Origin: Pectinophora gossypiella
Lineage: Eukaryota > Arthropoda > Insecta > Lepidoptera > Gelechiidae
DNA length: 64,000 bases
Assembly (NCBI RefSeq): GCF_024362695.1
Contig: NC_065406.1
Coordinates: 9,610,001-9,674,000 of the forward strand
Reading direction: 5' to 3'
Under the pieces are notes generated by a model that saw nothing but the letters and a program-made list of their open reading frames with translations, did not search any database and was not told the DNA's origin. Positions within the stretch are counted from its first letter, which is position 1, and each line of letters begins with the position of its first letter. Shown piece by piece: positions 9,801 to 17,779 of the stretch. The translations under genes were made by a program, and so were the position numbers.

Positions 9801-11184
9801 ATGAAAGTAATAGTTACTAAATAAAACCCGTGACGTTCAATGAATAAATAAAATAAATATGTCTTACAAACGGATCTATAACGCTTGCATTTGCGAAGTG
9901 AAAAATCCTAAGTCAAAAATCAATGATTTTGTGTGAAAGGTTTTTTTTATGCATGATAAGCAAGCATTTGACAACAATCTTAGGTACCTGATGGTGTAGT
10001 CGAGGGTGAGACATGCTTATCTAAAAAGTGCCTATTCACTCTTGATCTTGAAATGGCCCAGATTGTACTTAACTTAGTTGAAACTTATTTAGGCTTTGAT
10101 TACTTACTCCTAAAGCTGTAACCTCATTAAAACTTAACCCTTACCAATATTAACTAATTTGACACCGTCATCCTCAATAGCTTGTAAGGCGGTGGTCACA
10201 TTATCTAATTTGTGATGTTGATTCCCAGGGTTGGGACTCCATCCCTTCAATCTCCGACCTTGCAGAGCTTCCACCAGCGCACACAGCACCGTGCCATCGC
10301 GAAGATCTTCTACTAAATCTACCACCTGGGAAATTGTAAATTGCCTAATTAACAACGATCGGGGGGTTAAAAAGGACACATCGAAGCAATTTATCTGAAA
10401 AAGCAATTTTGCTATTTGACATTTTGTTTGCATCGCGCACTTATTTTATATGCGCAACTGTCAAATTGCAATATTGCTTCTTCAGATGAATTGCTTCGAT
10501 GTGGTAGAATGGTTTTCATAAAAGTGGCGGTGCATGGCGTATAAACATAAGATCACGCCTATTTCCTGTCGGGGTAGGCAGAGGCCACGGAATTCCACTT
10601 ACTACGACTCTGACACACTACTTTCGCTCCTTCCATTCTCATCAAAGACTTCAAGTATGCTCGCCGATTCTCTTGACCTTGCCCTTTTTTGAACACATCC
10701 TGGAATCTATTTTTTAATTATCTAACTATTTTTAAGTAACCTGTTATCTAACTATTAAAATTGGAAACATAAAAAAATACATCAGCTACATAATACTTGC
10801 ATAGGTAGCTGTTAATGATAATGTTTGCACAAAATAATGTTTCAAGAAAATATTATTGATCAACAAAACGCAGATACAAGGTCTTTTAAACATAAAATCG
10901 TAAAACACAAAGTTGCGAAAAGCGATTTGGCATAGTTATTTATATATATTATTTTGACTAGTTATTACCTTTATGTCCATAGGTTTGAGAGTCTCGTTAA
11001 CCCAATTCCTGAAGGTGTTTGCTTGGATTTCGACCCAGAGGTCTTCGTGGCCTTTGATGGCCATGCCCTTGGCTGCGGTTCCCTCGGGGCTCCGCGCCGC
11101 TAACCCGGCTTGTGTGATGCGGCCGGCGGACCCCTCCGCGGAATGCGCCCGCAAACCCTGGTGGGTCACCTTAACCCCCTCCAT
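619..11184 (-). CDS. jbug: Filamin-type actin-binding protein jitterbug, 5' coding part (10 exons; 3' end outside window)
   Basis: Seen: ten minus-strand exons (11184-10969, 10325-10145, 9780-9681, 8246-8104, 7000-6777, 6603-6462, 4860-4697, 2921-2746, 1338-1226, 800-619) join without a stop into 547 codons, all with GT donors and AG acceptors and matching phases. The protein has a short N-terminal extension, CH1 (about residues 46-158), CH2 (167-264), CH3 (270-368), then filamin Ig repeats from about residue 376. Known: ordinary filamins carry two CH domains, while insect jitterbug carries three; it crosslinks F-actin and in Drosophila acts in tendon cells and photoreceptor axon guidance. 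Inferred: orthology rests on the triple CH layout and on motifs such as EDLWVEIQANTFRNWVN and YLASPWLDELSGMTYLSYF. The gene runs off the left edge at phase 0. The introns are full of SINEs, MITEs and LINE pieces. Confidence 0.93.
1226..1338 (-). CDS. jbug: jbug coding exon 9: end of one filamin repeat, start of the next
   Basis: It encodes residues 449-486 (R-VDGRYFFRVLPRLVTVPPPG to VLVSAT) plus one base. The acceptor is cttcccctcgcag and the donor actg|gtaaga. 'GRYFFRVLP' ends one repeat; 'ATGSIVEVLVSATG' begins the next. A family C SINE was inserted about 45-50 bp upstream of this acceptor, in the branch-point region of intron 8. Confidence 0.92.
1392..1725 (-). mobile_element. SINE, family C, full length with target duplication
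   Basis: The head, at the right end and read on the minus strand, carries 'agcccagttggtagaacgct' and a box B-like 'ggtttgaatcc'; the body ends 'ctaggggg' at the left. The 10-bp direct repeat aagcaggcac flanks it at 1382-1391 and 1726-1735. It was inserted just upstream of the jbug exon 9 acceptor. Confidence 0.85.
1742..2390. other. Intron 8 sequence without recognised features
   Basis: AT-rich intronic DNA of jbug. I see no exon, RNA gene or known repeat in it. Confidence 0.5.
2395..2625 (-). mobile_element. Decayed RTE-type retrotransposon fragment
   Basis: The minus strand around 2470-2545 reads DDLDAYRRDWPEYAQDRE, then, after a stop, GEVFA. This matches the C-terminal pattern of RTE-like reverse transcriptase polyproteins (DDL..W...AQDR..W...GEAFAQ). 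Stops and frame breaks show it is dead. Confidence 0.65.
2746..2921 (-). CDS. jbug: jbug coding exon 8: filamin Ig repeat
   Basis: It encodes residues 391-448 (TYIKVESISNELSVSDVKVS onward) plus two bases. The acceptor is cactttccag and the donor attag|gtatgc. 'VKVSIVNPLEQ', 'GAGEFVPEHAGMHEIVLTVD' show the alternating beta-strand pattern of a filamin repeat, with the usual G-x-F/Y-P-x-x-x-G-x-H motif near the end. Confidence 0.93.
3115..3362. repeat. Interspersed repeat, family I, copy 1
   Basis: It shares blocks in order with 60100-60345: 'actaaac', 'aaacacgaaat', 'catagaaaaacgtgac', 'attcataaata', 'tagaaaaaag', 'aggaaactacccaatt'. There are no coding features. The class is unknown; it is probably a non-autonomous element. 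Confidence 0.6.
3400..4444. other. Intron 7 sequence with a GC-rich block
   Basis: A GC-rich stretch at about 3440-3545 is followed by a T-rich run, which resembles the 3' end of a retroelement. I could not assign it, and the remainder shows nothing recognisable. Confidence 0.4.
4446..4679. mobile_element. Palindromic MITE, family G, copy 1
   Basis: The left arm 'gacatcgtaacgaaaac...gattcagaccatgattctga' and the right arm 'tcagaatcatggtctgaatc' are inverted repeats that continue through 'gttgatatcaag'. It is one of seven copies. It ends about 20 bp from the jbug exon 7 donor. Confidence 0.8.
4697..4860 (-). CDS. jbug: jbug coding exon 7: end of CH3, start of first filamin repeat
   Basis: It encodes residues 336-390 (G-VQPVLSAKDMSQSDVEHLGV to DSTSGRVGEP). 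The acceptor is ttccccatcag and the donor ccg|gtacgt, phase 0. 'VLSAKDM' and 'DVEHLGVMAWASQF' are the terminal CH helix, as in filamin CH domains. 'PPRPPVHDMLRVALDSTSG' is the linker into the first Ig-type filamin repeat. A MITE ends roughly 20 bp beyond the donor. Confidence 0.94.
4870..6065. other. Intron 6 sequence without recognised features
   Basis: AT-rich intron between jbug exons 7 and 6. No exon, RNA gene or repeat was recognised. Confidence 0.5.
6071..6342 (-). mobile_element. Jockey-like LINE fragment (C-terminus of reverse transcriptase)
   Basis: The minus strand reads SSSRQQAAEFHPYLVDIPTI, then SFIMRTAKGWNSLPSSVFPN and GAFKARVNRHLLG across one frame change. This is the usual C-terminal pattern (HPY.V...R......F..RT...WN.LP..VFP......FK.RV...L) of insect non-LTR elements. 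It is 5'-truncated, broken, and abuts the decayed CH3 exon copy. Confidence 0.75.
6343..6440 (-). pseudogene. Degenerate tandem copy of jbug CH3 exon 6
   Basis: On the minus strand this stretch lines up with exon 6 through GAGCAGCTGGTG, CCGCGCCGC, CCGAGCCG, GACCC and a donor-like AAAGTTG|GTAAGC (exon 6: AAAATTG|GTAAGA). It lacks about 25-30 bases, corresponding to RWEDNCQMA, and has a one-base deletion after the ATG that breaks the frame. It therefore cannot replace exon 6. A LINE fragment abuts the donor-like end. Confidence 0.75.
6462..6603 (-). CDS. jbug: jbug coding exon 6: middle of CH3
   Basis: It encodes residues 289-335 (TDWNDGRVANELVRSMGGPA to CQMAIDAAKKI) plus one base. The acceptor is tgtttaaatag and the donor attg|gtaaga. 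Joined to exon 5 it gives NFTTDWNDGRV, the CH helix-3 start. A proline-rich loop (GGPAPPPSRLRRDP) follows. About 20 bp beyond the donor lies a decayed copy of this exon (6343-6440). Confidence 0.94.
6777..7000 (-). CDS. jbug: jbug coding exon 5: end of CH2, start of CH3
   Basis: It encodes residues 214-288 (N-RHEAVENCRRAMKLAHREL onward). The acceptor is ttcctcctcag and the donor aca|gtaagt, phase 0. 'VPMVLEPEYLASPWLDELSG' and 'MTYLSYFMKPG' close CH2. 'ATLDWVNSRLERGITNFT' opens CH3, the extra CH domain that separates jitterbug from two-CH filamins. It is the longest coding exon in the window (224 bases). Confidence 0.95.
7118..7268 (-). mobile_element. SINE, family C, 5'-truncated
   Basis: It carries the family C body ('catctccctag', 'gtccactcacctaa', 'ttgacgggtctggtttt', 'cactgcctgtctgacct', 'gaagggaaaaccag') but not the tRNA-like head. 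It lies in jbug intron 4. Confidence 0.75.
7270..8103. other. Intron 4 sequence without recognised features
   Basis: AT-rich. Nothing coding was recognised between the family C SINE and exon 4. Confidence 0.5.
8104..8246 (-). CDS. jbug: jbug coding exon 4: first half of CH2
   Basis: It encodes residues 166-213 (split R, then KLMLSWLQAALPDCRVGNLT to GIFPHWREL). The acceptor is ggttgcag and the donor ctta|gtaagt. 'LMLSWLQ', 'LTTDWNSGVLLSALLDHCKPG' and 'FPHWREL' are typical of the second CH domain of an actin-binding tandem. The base composition is clearly GC-richer than the flanking introns. Confidence 0.95.
8250..9285. other. Intron 3 sequence, with a GC-rich block and a short duplication
   Basis: A GC-rich, CpG-rich block lies at about 8573-8635. 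A direct repeat of 'ttgtcgtttgcactatatag' occurs at 8827 and again at 8866. No exon was recognised. Confidence 0.5.
9296..9640 (-). mobile_element. SINE, family A, full length with target duplication
   Basis: The right end (minus strand) holds a tRNA-derived head: 'ggtccagtggttgagcgtt' and box B 'gggttcgaaccccggt'. The centre has 'cgtgcttcggaaggcacg'; the left end has 'cacacgatagaagaag'. The 10-bp repeat gtatttcact flanks it at 9286-9295 and 9641-9650. It lies about 30 bp from the exon 3 donor. Confidence 0.9.
9681..9780 (-). CDS. jbug: jbug coding exon 3: end of CH1 and linker
   Basis: It encodes residues 133-165 plus two bases (G-NTDIVNGNLKLILGLIWSL and on to YQIGRSKFPP). The acceptor is ttatcctttcag and the donor ccgag|gtaaga. 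'NLKLILGLIWSLIVRYQI' is the strongly conserved last helix of CH1 in filamin-type actin-binding regions. At 100 bases it is the shortest exon here. A SINE with its target duplication at 9641-9650 sits about 30 bp below the donor. Confidence 0.95.
9945..10075 (-). mobile_element. LINE 3' fragment
   Basis: The minus strand reads YNLGHFKIKSE and then 'ctcgactacaccatcaggta', a pattern common at the 3' ends of insect LINEs (FK.RV... followed by a short tail). It is short and degenerate, hence modest confidence. Confidence 0.5.
10145..10325 (-). CDS. jbug: jbug coding exon 2: core of CH1
   Basis: It encodes residues 73-132 (VVDLVEDLRDGTVLCALVEA to DDGVKLVNI) plus one base of the next codon. The acceptor is acaatttcccag and the donor attg|gtaagg, phase 1. 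'DLRDGTVLCALVEAL' is the CH helix-3 signature, and NQHHKLDNVTTALQAIEDDGV is the helix that precedes the KLVNIG turn. A palindromic MITE lies 35 bp upstream in intron 1 (10361-10510). Confidence 0.95.
10361..10510. mobile_element. Palindromic MITE, family M1, copy 1
   Basis: The arms 'cacatcgaagcaatt' and 'aattgcttcgatgtgg' are inverted, with internal 'caattttgctatttgacatt' mirrored by 'gtcaaattgcaatattgc'. The related copy is at 23270-23430. It lies in jbug intron 1, 35 bp above exon 2. Confidence 0.75.
10546..10700 (-). mobile_element. LINE 3' remnant (RTE-like)
   Basis: The minus strand reads RRAYLKSLMRMEGAKVVCQS, then RSKWNSVASAYPDRK and a stop. This matches the RRACMK.LM.VEEA..VCQDRSKWNS ending of the LINE at 15520-15806. 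It is 5'-truncated. Confidence 0.7.
10969..11184 (-). CDS. jbug: jbug coding exon 1: initiator Met and start of CH1
   Basis: It encodes residues 1-72, starting MEGVKVTHQG and ending NETLKPMDIK at a phase-0 donor (aag|gtaata). The ATG at 11184-11182 has a good context (aacATGg), and an in-frame stop lies upstream at 11214-11212, so it is the first usable start; a GTG two codons earlier is not needed. Residues 1-40 are a low-complexity Ala/Gly/Arg-rich leader unlike any domain. CH1 begins around KGHEDLWVEIQANTFRNWVN, the first helix of an actin-binding CH domain. The exon runs on upstream as 5' UTR to an acceptor at 11261-11262. Confidence 0.93.
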
Positions 11185-11260
11185 GTTCACACTTCGTTTA
11201 GTTCCAGTTACTCAGTCTTCCATGCAACACTTTCTTTTTGACACTGCACATCGTTGACAT
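11185..11260 (-). other. jbug: 5' UTR part of jbug exon 1, with splice acceptor
   Basis: A pyrimidine-rich acceptor (ttacgttttcag) ends at 11261, 76 bases before the ATG. It implies that the transcript starts further upstream in a non-coding exon. Two ATGs in this stretch open only short reading frames. The upstream exon is not proven; see the candidate at 27053-27125. Confidence 0.7.
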
Positions 11261-11261
11261 C

Positions 11262-12290
11262 TGAAAACGTAAATAATCCTGTAATGTACGCACTGTTCAT
11301 ACATCGATTGTTAATTGTGCATCGCCAATGCGACACAACAAAGCAAATTGCAATTTCTGCCTTAGTCGCTATTTTAAATAAAACTCCGCTACCGCGCCAT
11401 TTGATATGTTAATTTTATAACAACAATAAAGGCTAGTGTGAATCTGCATTGGAATTTTCTTGTTTTCCTTTATTATGTATTTATAATACGGTGGTTTAAT
11501 GTATTTTTCCTTCTGCTATCTAGCGTACGTGCCGAGTGGCGATTCTTCGATCAAAGTATAATACCGACTTCATTAACATCGGGCAGAACAATAACCGTTT
11601 TGAGATAGTGATGCAATCGTAGTATACGTGTGACCTATAAAGTAAGTATAAGGTATAAGCGGGTCCCATTGAGAGCAGTCCATGACTGTTTGCGGAATGG
11701 AGATTAGCGACCTCGTAACGCTACATTCGTGATCGAAGCCGGTGGTAAAAGGCTTTTGAGGTTTGCGCACTTGACGACTTATTGTCACTTTTATGTTTGA
11801 TTGATGGAGCCGGTGGGAACGCGGAACACAGCAATCTACATTGAATTTCTAAAGACATAAAAAATCCACTTAAAGAAGCCATACATCAGTTTTTTCTCAG
11901 TTGGCAACGGAGCGTTTCAGATAAAAACATTTTAATTAAGAAGATCCTACATGCATAAGCCCGGCGCCAATTAGCGCCACGATTGAATCCAAATGCAACT
12001 ATGTTTAATTACCGGTAAGGTTTTTTTTTGTTCTGCGATGCAACATGCAATGAATAAAATAAGAACTCTTAAATATGCTATATGATTTATGTCCCTCTGC
12101 TGGGCAAAGGCCTCGCAATCAACCAAAGTAATTCAAATGTTTTGTGGAAATTGTGAATTATGTAAAGATTTCTGAATTGTGTATCAGCAGACATCATCAC
12201 CATAGGAATAACGTACCGCATAGTACCTACCTATCTGTATGATTCTACAATGGATAATTTAAGAAGAGTATGTGTAAGTTAAGTATCTGA
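11262..12290. other. Upstream region of jbug coding exons, mostly unassigned
   Basis: Probably 5' UTR intron. At about 12095-12130 'ctgctgggcaaaggcctc' is a fragment of an RTE or family D 3' end. Otherwise I see nothing. Confidence 0.4.
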
Positions 12291-12606
12291 AACGGCCTCC
12301 GTGGTCCAGTGGTTGAGCTTTGGGCTCAGGTCCCGGGTTCGTATCCCGGTGGGGACATATCACCAAAACCACTTCGTGATCCCCAGTTTGGTAAGGACAT
12401 TACAGGATGATCACCTGATTGTCCAAAATTAAGATGATCCGTGCTACGGAAAGCACGTTAAGCCGTTGGTTCCGGTTACTACTTACTGATGTAAGTAAGT
12501 AGTCGTTACATGAGTTATGTCAGGGGCCTTTGGCGGCTCAATAATACCCTGACACCAGGGTTGATCAGGTTGGTAATTAACCTCAAAACTTACACGATAG
12601 AAGAAG
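12291..12606 (+). mobile_element. SINE, family A, full length
   Basis: It reads in order: head 'ggcctccgtggtccagtggt', box B 'gggttcgtatcccggt', core 'cgtgctacggaaagcacg', 'agtcgttacatgag' and the tail 'tacacgatagaagaag'. It is the only plus-strand family A copy here. Confidence 0.88.
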
Positions 12607-13089
12607 TATCTGAAAAGTTAAAAGACGAGTGTAAGTGCTATACATATTATATAGATCTTAATGTATAGTGCAGTATTTCGTGTAGTTTATAAGGGCTCAC
12701 GTAGCAATTAAGTACCTCGAGGCGCTCCGGTACAAGGCACATTCTAACTGCGGCACGCACTAATTAGTCGACACTCTCCACTTAAACCTGTCCTTTAAGC
12801 AAAGGTTAAGTGCCCTTAAATTTTGTTTTTGTCGAGCTCCACGCGCTGTTGAGAACTTGGAATTCTTGTATGATGGTGGCAAGTGGGTAATCATTTTATA
12901 TACTTAACACGTTGATGGTGTATGTACCACATATGAGGCAATAAACTTGAAACTCATGCGTGCGTGTCCCATATGTGGGGCACATTTTTGCTTATCATAG
13001 TCTGTCTGTGTACATAAATTCTAATGTGTGTTTAACGAAAAATAACTTTGCACGTGAGGGTGTGAAATATCTATTTTTTACTTACACAG
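12607..13089. other. Unassigned intergenic or intronic sequence
   Basis: No coding or repeat feature was recognised in this AT-rich stretch. Confidence 0.4.
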
Positions 13090-13416
13090 TGGCCCCGATT
13101 CCTGCAGACACCTCTTAATTTTATTTTAAGTTAAGTATACCCGACATTTTCTTATCCGCCGAAAAGGAAAGCGACGGATGATTGTCAACAAGTTAATTTT
13201 AAAACGAATGAATAACCCGGGCGAATAAAATGGGTCTACTTAACCCTGTCGGGTTATTGGCCGATGTAAAATTTTTAGACGGTTGTTTTAGATTTCCGCT
13301 TAAAATTGACGTGTGTTCCATAAATTTTATACCCGCCCCTTTCTTTTTCAGAGGATAAGAAAATGACAGGCATAACTTAAAATAAAATTACATGGCGTCT
13401 GCGGGAATTAGCACCA
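13090..13416. mobile_element. MITE with terminal inverted repeats, family H, copy 1
   Basis: The left end 'attttattttaagtta' and 'cattttcttatccgccg' are mirrored at the right end by 'gataagaaaatgacagg' and 'taacttaaaataaaatt'. The outer ends carry 'cctgcagac' and 'gtctgcggg'. A second copy in opposite orientation is at 18830-19194. Confidence 0.8.
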
Positions 13417-14407
13417 TTACGTATTAAGGTAAACGTGAAAAGTTACAATCGGCAGATTAAATATAGATAGCTTAGTTTGACAGTTCCAGGTTTTGCCGAG
13501 TCCTTTTTCGCCTTTTAAAGCCTTTATTGGATATTCCATTCAAGTATAAACTTTTAAGCACTGCGATTAAGAAAAATACAAGGGATAACTTATTCATGTG
13601 TACTTATTTGTAAGTTTATGCGACACGTTCGTTCACCCTTCGCTTTTCTATCTCATTTTACGACGTGAAACATTTTTTAATATTAAGAACATTGGTTTAT
13701 AGCAATTCGCTCCCTATTACATAGGACTTAAACATAGCTGGCGAGAAGTGGGTATATATACTTCTTCCTCTGCGTACCCCGCGTGCGGAGTGATACTTGA
13801 TTTAATTCTCAAATAGATAATGTACTTATACAAAATTCAAGAAAAAAGATAGAAAACAAAACTTAATTGAAAGCAATATATCCAGTTTCCCCAAAGTAAA
13901 TACGTAATGTTACTTCTCTTGATTCAAATTGCGTTGCGAAGTAGGACCGTAAATGAGAACAGGGCAAAAAATCCCGTATGGAACCCCTTAGAGACTCAAG
14001 AAGGTGTGTTTGTAGGTATTTCTAAGAACAATATCCTTGGGTCGTGATTTTTTATGTGGTAGGATAATAAAGTGGTGTTTTATAAGTAGGATTATTTATA
14101 GAATGGAACCTTGTTTTTATAAATAAGTGTTTGAAACATTAACATATTAACTGGCAATTTTTTCTAAAATAAGTGGTAACACATGTTTTTTTCATATGGC
14201 AATATTGCCCTGCCGGAGCGTGGCATATTTTGTAATAAAAACTCAATGTAACTTTTCTAAAAACCCCGATAAAATAAATAAACAGTGATTTACAACAAAA
14301 AGGAGTTTAAGTTTTCACCATGGCCACCACCATGTCACGAGAGGAGACACCTCCACTTATAAGGCGGCATGAGCCGTACAACAACAACAGTGAAAATATA
14401 TACAAGA
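13417..14407. other. Unassigned sequence
   Basis: AT-rich sequence without recognised genes, RNA genes or repeats. Confidence 0.4.
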
Positions 14408-14736
14408 TCTTCTTCTATCGTGTGGGTTGTGAGGTGGATTACCAACCCCATCGACCCTGATGTCATGGTAACTATTGAGCCGCCAAAAGCCCCTGACATG
14501 GCTCATGTAACGACTACTTACTTACATCAGTAAGTAGTAACCATAGGAACAACGGCTTAACGTGCCTTCCGAAGCACGGATCATCTTACTTTTTGGACAA
14601 TCAGGTGATCAGCATGTAATGTCCTAACCAAACTAGGGATCACAAAGTGGTATTTGTGATTTGTCCCCACCGGGATTCGAACCCGGGACCTCCGGATCGT
14701 GAGCACAACGCTCAACTACTGGACCACGGAGGGCGT
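14408..14736 (-). mobile_element. SINE, family A, full length
   Basis: The left end is 'cttcttctatcgtgtggg', the core 'cgtgccttccgaagcacg', and box B on the minus strand 'gggttcgaatcccggt' near 14670-14690. It is close to the family consensus. Confidence 0.88.
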
Positions 14737-15420
14737 TAAAGTTGATGAAACTAGTTATAAATCTAGGTAGAGTATTTGTAATTTATAATAATGCTGTTTA
14801 AATCGAGCGACTGTATGAAATGTGCTTAAGTGTAATAGCCTACACCGATATAGCGATTTGTGGTTGAGTATATTTCGCCCAGAAATGACGAAAAGCCGCA
14901 GATTACTCTTACAAAAGAGAACAATGCGGGTCTAGTACGCGCTGGCTGCGCGAGTGGGTTGTAGTCGGTCTAAATTGGTTCGATACATATTAATATGATA
15001 TTCCATTATAGAGGTTCGTGGGACGAGTGTTTGCTACCGACATCACGACAGCTGATCTCGCGTCATATCTATTTTAAAATAGTCGATCTCACTACATTAT
15101 GTCATTGTTAAAGGCCTTAGCTCGTGCGAAAGGCGCATTTTCGCGTCTCTACTCTACTGTGTGCTTTTGGTGGGATTTCTCAAGTTTGTACAGGTACTGC
15201 CGAAAAATAACGTACATTTTTTTTGTCGCGTCTTATTGTAGATCTCCTGCATATAGGAAGCCCTGAAGACTCTTACAACAGGCATGGGAACATACAAATA
15301 TTACTCTTATTTTGATACAACAAAATTATTAGCTTATGGGTGGAATTATTATATTACGTAAAATCTAAACAGTCTATGAAGGTAGGCCTTCTGAGTGTAG
15401 TCTACTAAAATACTTCACTC
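14737..15420. other. Unassigned, probably repeat-derived sequence
   Basis: No gene was recognised. The stretch around 15060-15160 ('aaggcgcattttcgcg') has the look of an interspersed repeat, but there is no second copy in this window. Confidence 0.3.
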
Positions 15421-15426
15421 ACGGGA

Positions 15427-15819
15427 TATGGAAGTGCTCTACATACATACATACATACATAAACTCACGCCTATTTCCCACCGGGGTAAGCAGAGACTAT
15501 AGAATTCCATTTGCTATATAGTTATAGTTTGCGATATAGTGACTAGGATTGAGAAGGGAATGTTAGGTTGGTTTGGACACGTAGAGCGGATGAAGGATAA
15601 TAGGATTGCAAAAGCGGTATATAAAGCGAAAGTTGATGGTAGGGCTGGCAGAGGAAGACCGAGAAGGACTTATGATGACCAAATTGGAGATGTCCTTAGA
15701 AAAGGTTCAATACGATCTACTCTGAACCGGCGTGCGTGTATGAAGCGATTGATGAATGTGGAGGAAGCAAGAGAAGTGTGTCAGGATCGAAGCAAATGGA
15801 ATTCTATGGAAGTGCTCTA
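15427..15819 (-). mobile_element. RTE-like LINE insertion with 5' inversion (twin priming)
   Basis: The 15-bp repeat tatggaagtgctcta flanks it (15427-15441 and 15805-15819). Next to the left copy is the minus-strand 3' end of a LINE with a catacata tail (about 15441-15517). Next to the right copy is the same LINE family in plus orientation, encoding a reverse transcriptase C-terminus (from 15539: RIEKGMLGWFGHVERMKDNR ... RRACMKRLMNVEEAREVCQD, RSKWNS). The two pieces meet head to head near 15520. The plus frame ends in a stop supplied by the target duplication, so the protein is not functional. Confidence 0.82.
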
Positions 15820-15849
15820 GAGCTAAAATAATGCTAATAAATGTAACAA

Positions 15850-16160
15850 TAATCTTCTACTATCGTACAGGTTATGAGGTCGATGACCAACCCCATTAAA
15901 CCTGGTGTCAGGGTTATTGTTGAGCTGCCAAAGACCCTGACATGTCTCTGTAACGATTACGTACTTACATCAGTAAATAATAACTGGGACCAATGGCTTA
16001 GCATGCCTTCCAAAGCTCGAATCATTTTGTGATCAGCCTGTAATGTCATAACCAAATCAGGGCTTACAAAGTGATTTTTGTGTTTTTTCTTTCCGGGACT
16101 CAAACCCGGAGCCTCCGGCACGTGAGCCCATCGCTCAACTACTGGGCCACAGAGGCTGTT
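15850..16160 (-). mobile_element. SINE, family A, diverged
   Basis: It has all family A parts in order ('cttctactatcgtacagg', 'ccttccaaagctcg', 'ggactcaaacccggagcctc', 'ctactgggccacagagg'), with many substitutions. It is an older insertion. Confidence 0.82.
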
Positions 16161-16613
16161 TACAATAGTAATGTTACGTTATGTATTTGGGCATGTTATT
16201 TATATAACATAACACATAACTTATGTTAAGTAACTCAAACAAACATAATAATTAAAAATATATAGCCTAAAAAGGCATTTTGCAACGTTGTCCTCTGCTC
16301 GCTTAGCGCGAGCATTTTAATGGCAACACATTAGTTATGCATGAACCATAGGAATTTATGCTAAAATCTCAATCATGCGCAACCAGAGGTAAACTTGTCG
16401 GACACCGAGTAAACACTGATTCATCTTGTATTAAATTCTGTTATGTATCCTACAGTAAATTGTTTTTTATAGTTCTGTGCGGTACGAACTTATTGATAAA
16501 TTCAAAATCAAAACTATCTTTATTTAGTAGGATACACTTTGAATAAAACTTTTTACATAAAGAACGTTCCATCCACCTAAAACTACTACACCTTTTCACA
16601 ACTTGTATAGGAG
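16161..16613. other. Unassigned sequence
   Basis: No gene or RNA gene was recognised. Confidence 0.35.
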
Positions 16614-16621
16614 GACGGGGA

Positions 16622-16918
16622 GGAGCTCGGTGGCGCAGCGGTAAACGCGGTCGGTCTGCGATTGTTGAAGTTAAGCAACTTTCGCAAAGGCCGGTCACAG
16701 GATGGGTGACCACAAAAAATAAAAGTTTTCATCTCGAGCTCCTCCGTGCTTCGGAAGGCACGTTAAGCCGTTGGTCCCGGCTGCATTGGCAGTCGTTAAT
16801 AACCATCAATCCGCACTGGGCCCGCGTGGTGGTTTAAGGCCCGATCTCCCTATCCATCCATAGGGAAGGCCCGTGCCCCAGCAGTGGGGACGTTAATGGG
16901 CTGGTGATGATGATGATA
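16622..16918 (+). mobile_element. SINE, family B, full length with target duplication
   Basis: The head is 'gagctcggtggcgcagcggt', the core 'cgtgcttcggaaggcacg', then 'gttaataaccatcaatccgc' and the tail 'ccccagcagtggggacgtta' plus gatgatgat. The 8-bp repeat gacgggga flanks it (16614-16621 and 16919-16926). The core is shared with families A and D. Confidence 0.88.
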
Positions 16919-16926
16919 GACGGGGA

Positions 16927-17335
16927 AAAGAAGCTGCAAGAAACAATTAATATTGGACTGTAAAGCATATATCTACTACGATTTTATTCATCATCCTTGA
17001 GATAGACCCCAGAAAAGTGTAAGTATACAGAATACTAGTCAAAAAAAACACATAACATAACATGAGCTCACGACTAGGTATATAAGTACCCAAACTTGTA
17101 AAATAATCATAATTATTTATACTTACAAGGATTAAAGTGTACTTAGCGTAGTAATTATATTAGGTACCTACGTATTTAAGGAACGTTCATATTGCTGCAG
17201 AAATGATGTTTTGATGGATCGTAACTAGTGATGGGTTATGGGGCCAGATTTAAATGACCCTAAACAAGCTGCGCACGTGGTAAGCGCAGTGCGGGCAGTC
17301 AATGAATGAATTAATAGTCTTCTTTGCTATAATAT
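16927..17335. other. Unassigned sequence
   Basis: AT-rich; no features were recognised. Confidence 0.35.
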
Positions 17336-17420
17336 ACAGGGTGTTAATAACATCGTAACGAAAACTTTGAGGGATGATTCAGACCATAATTCTGAATTGA
17401 TATCAAGTAGAATGTGTGCA
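17336..17420. mobile_element. MITE family G, left arm only
   Basis: It carries 'gggtgttaataacatcgtaa' and 'gattcagaccataattctga', then departs from the family. The right arm is missing. Confidence 0.7.
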
Positions 17421-17779
17421 AAATTCATGAAATATTATTACACAAAAAATAAAACAGTAATTATTTTCATTTTTAAATATTTTTTAAAATATTTTTGTGA
17501 TATATTACACTAGCGCCTATTAAATAGAGTCTATTACACGTCTCTTATAATTGTTAAGCTAAATCAAAAGTCATGAAGCCATGATTTTGATTAATTAATT
17601 CTATCGTTTTGACAAATTGAGAGCCATTTGCGGTTAACCGCATCAATGTACACAAGGCAAAATTGTAATTTACTTTGTGATTTAATTAAAGTAAGTAGGT
17701 TAATAGAAGAAAATTAATTATCATATCACCTACTTTTAGGTTGATAAGATACCTGAGATGGCATTCCACCAATGACATA

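Noticed and set aside
10969..11190. GTG at 11190-11188 as start of jbug
   Set aside because: An ATG two codons downstream has a good context, and nuclear genes rarely use GTG.
12309..12360. True tRNA genes at the many box B motifs
   Set aside because: Each is the head of a SINE followed by the family body; the cloverleafs do not close.
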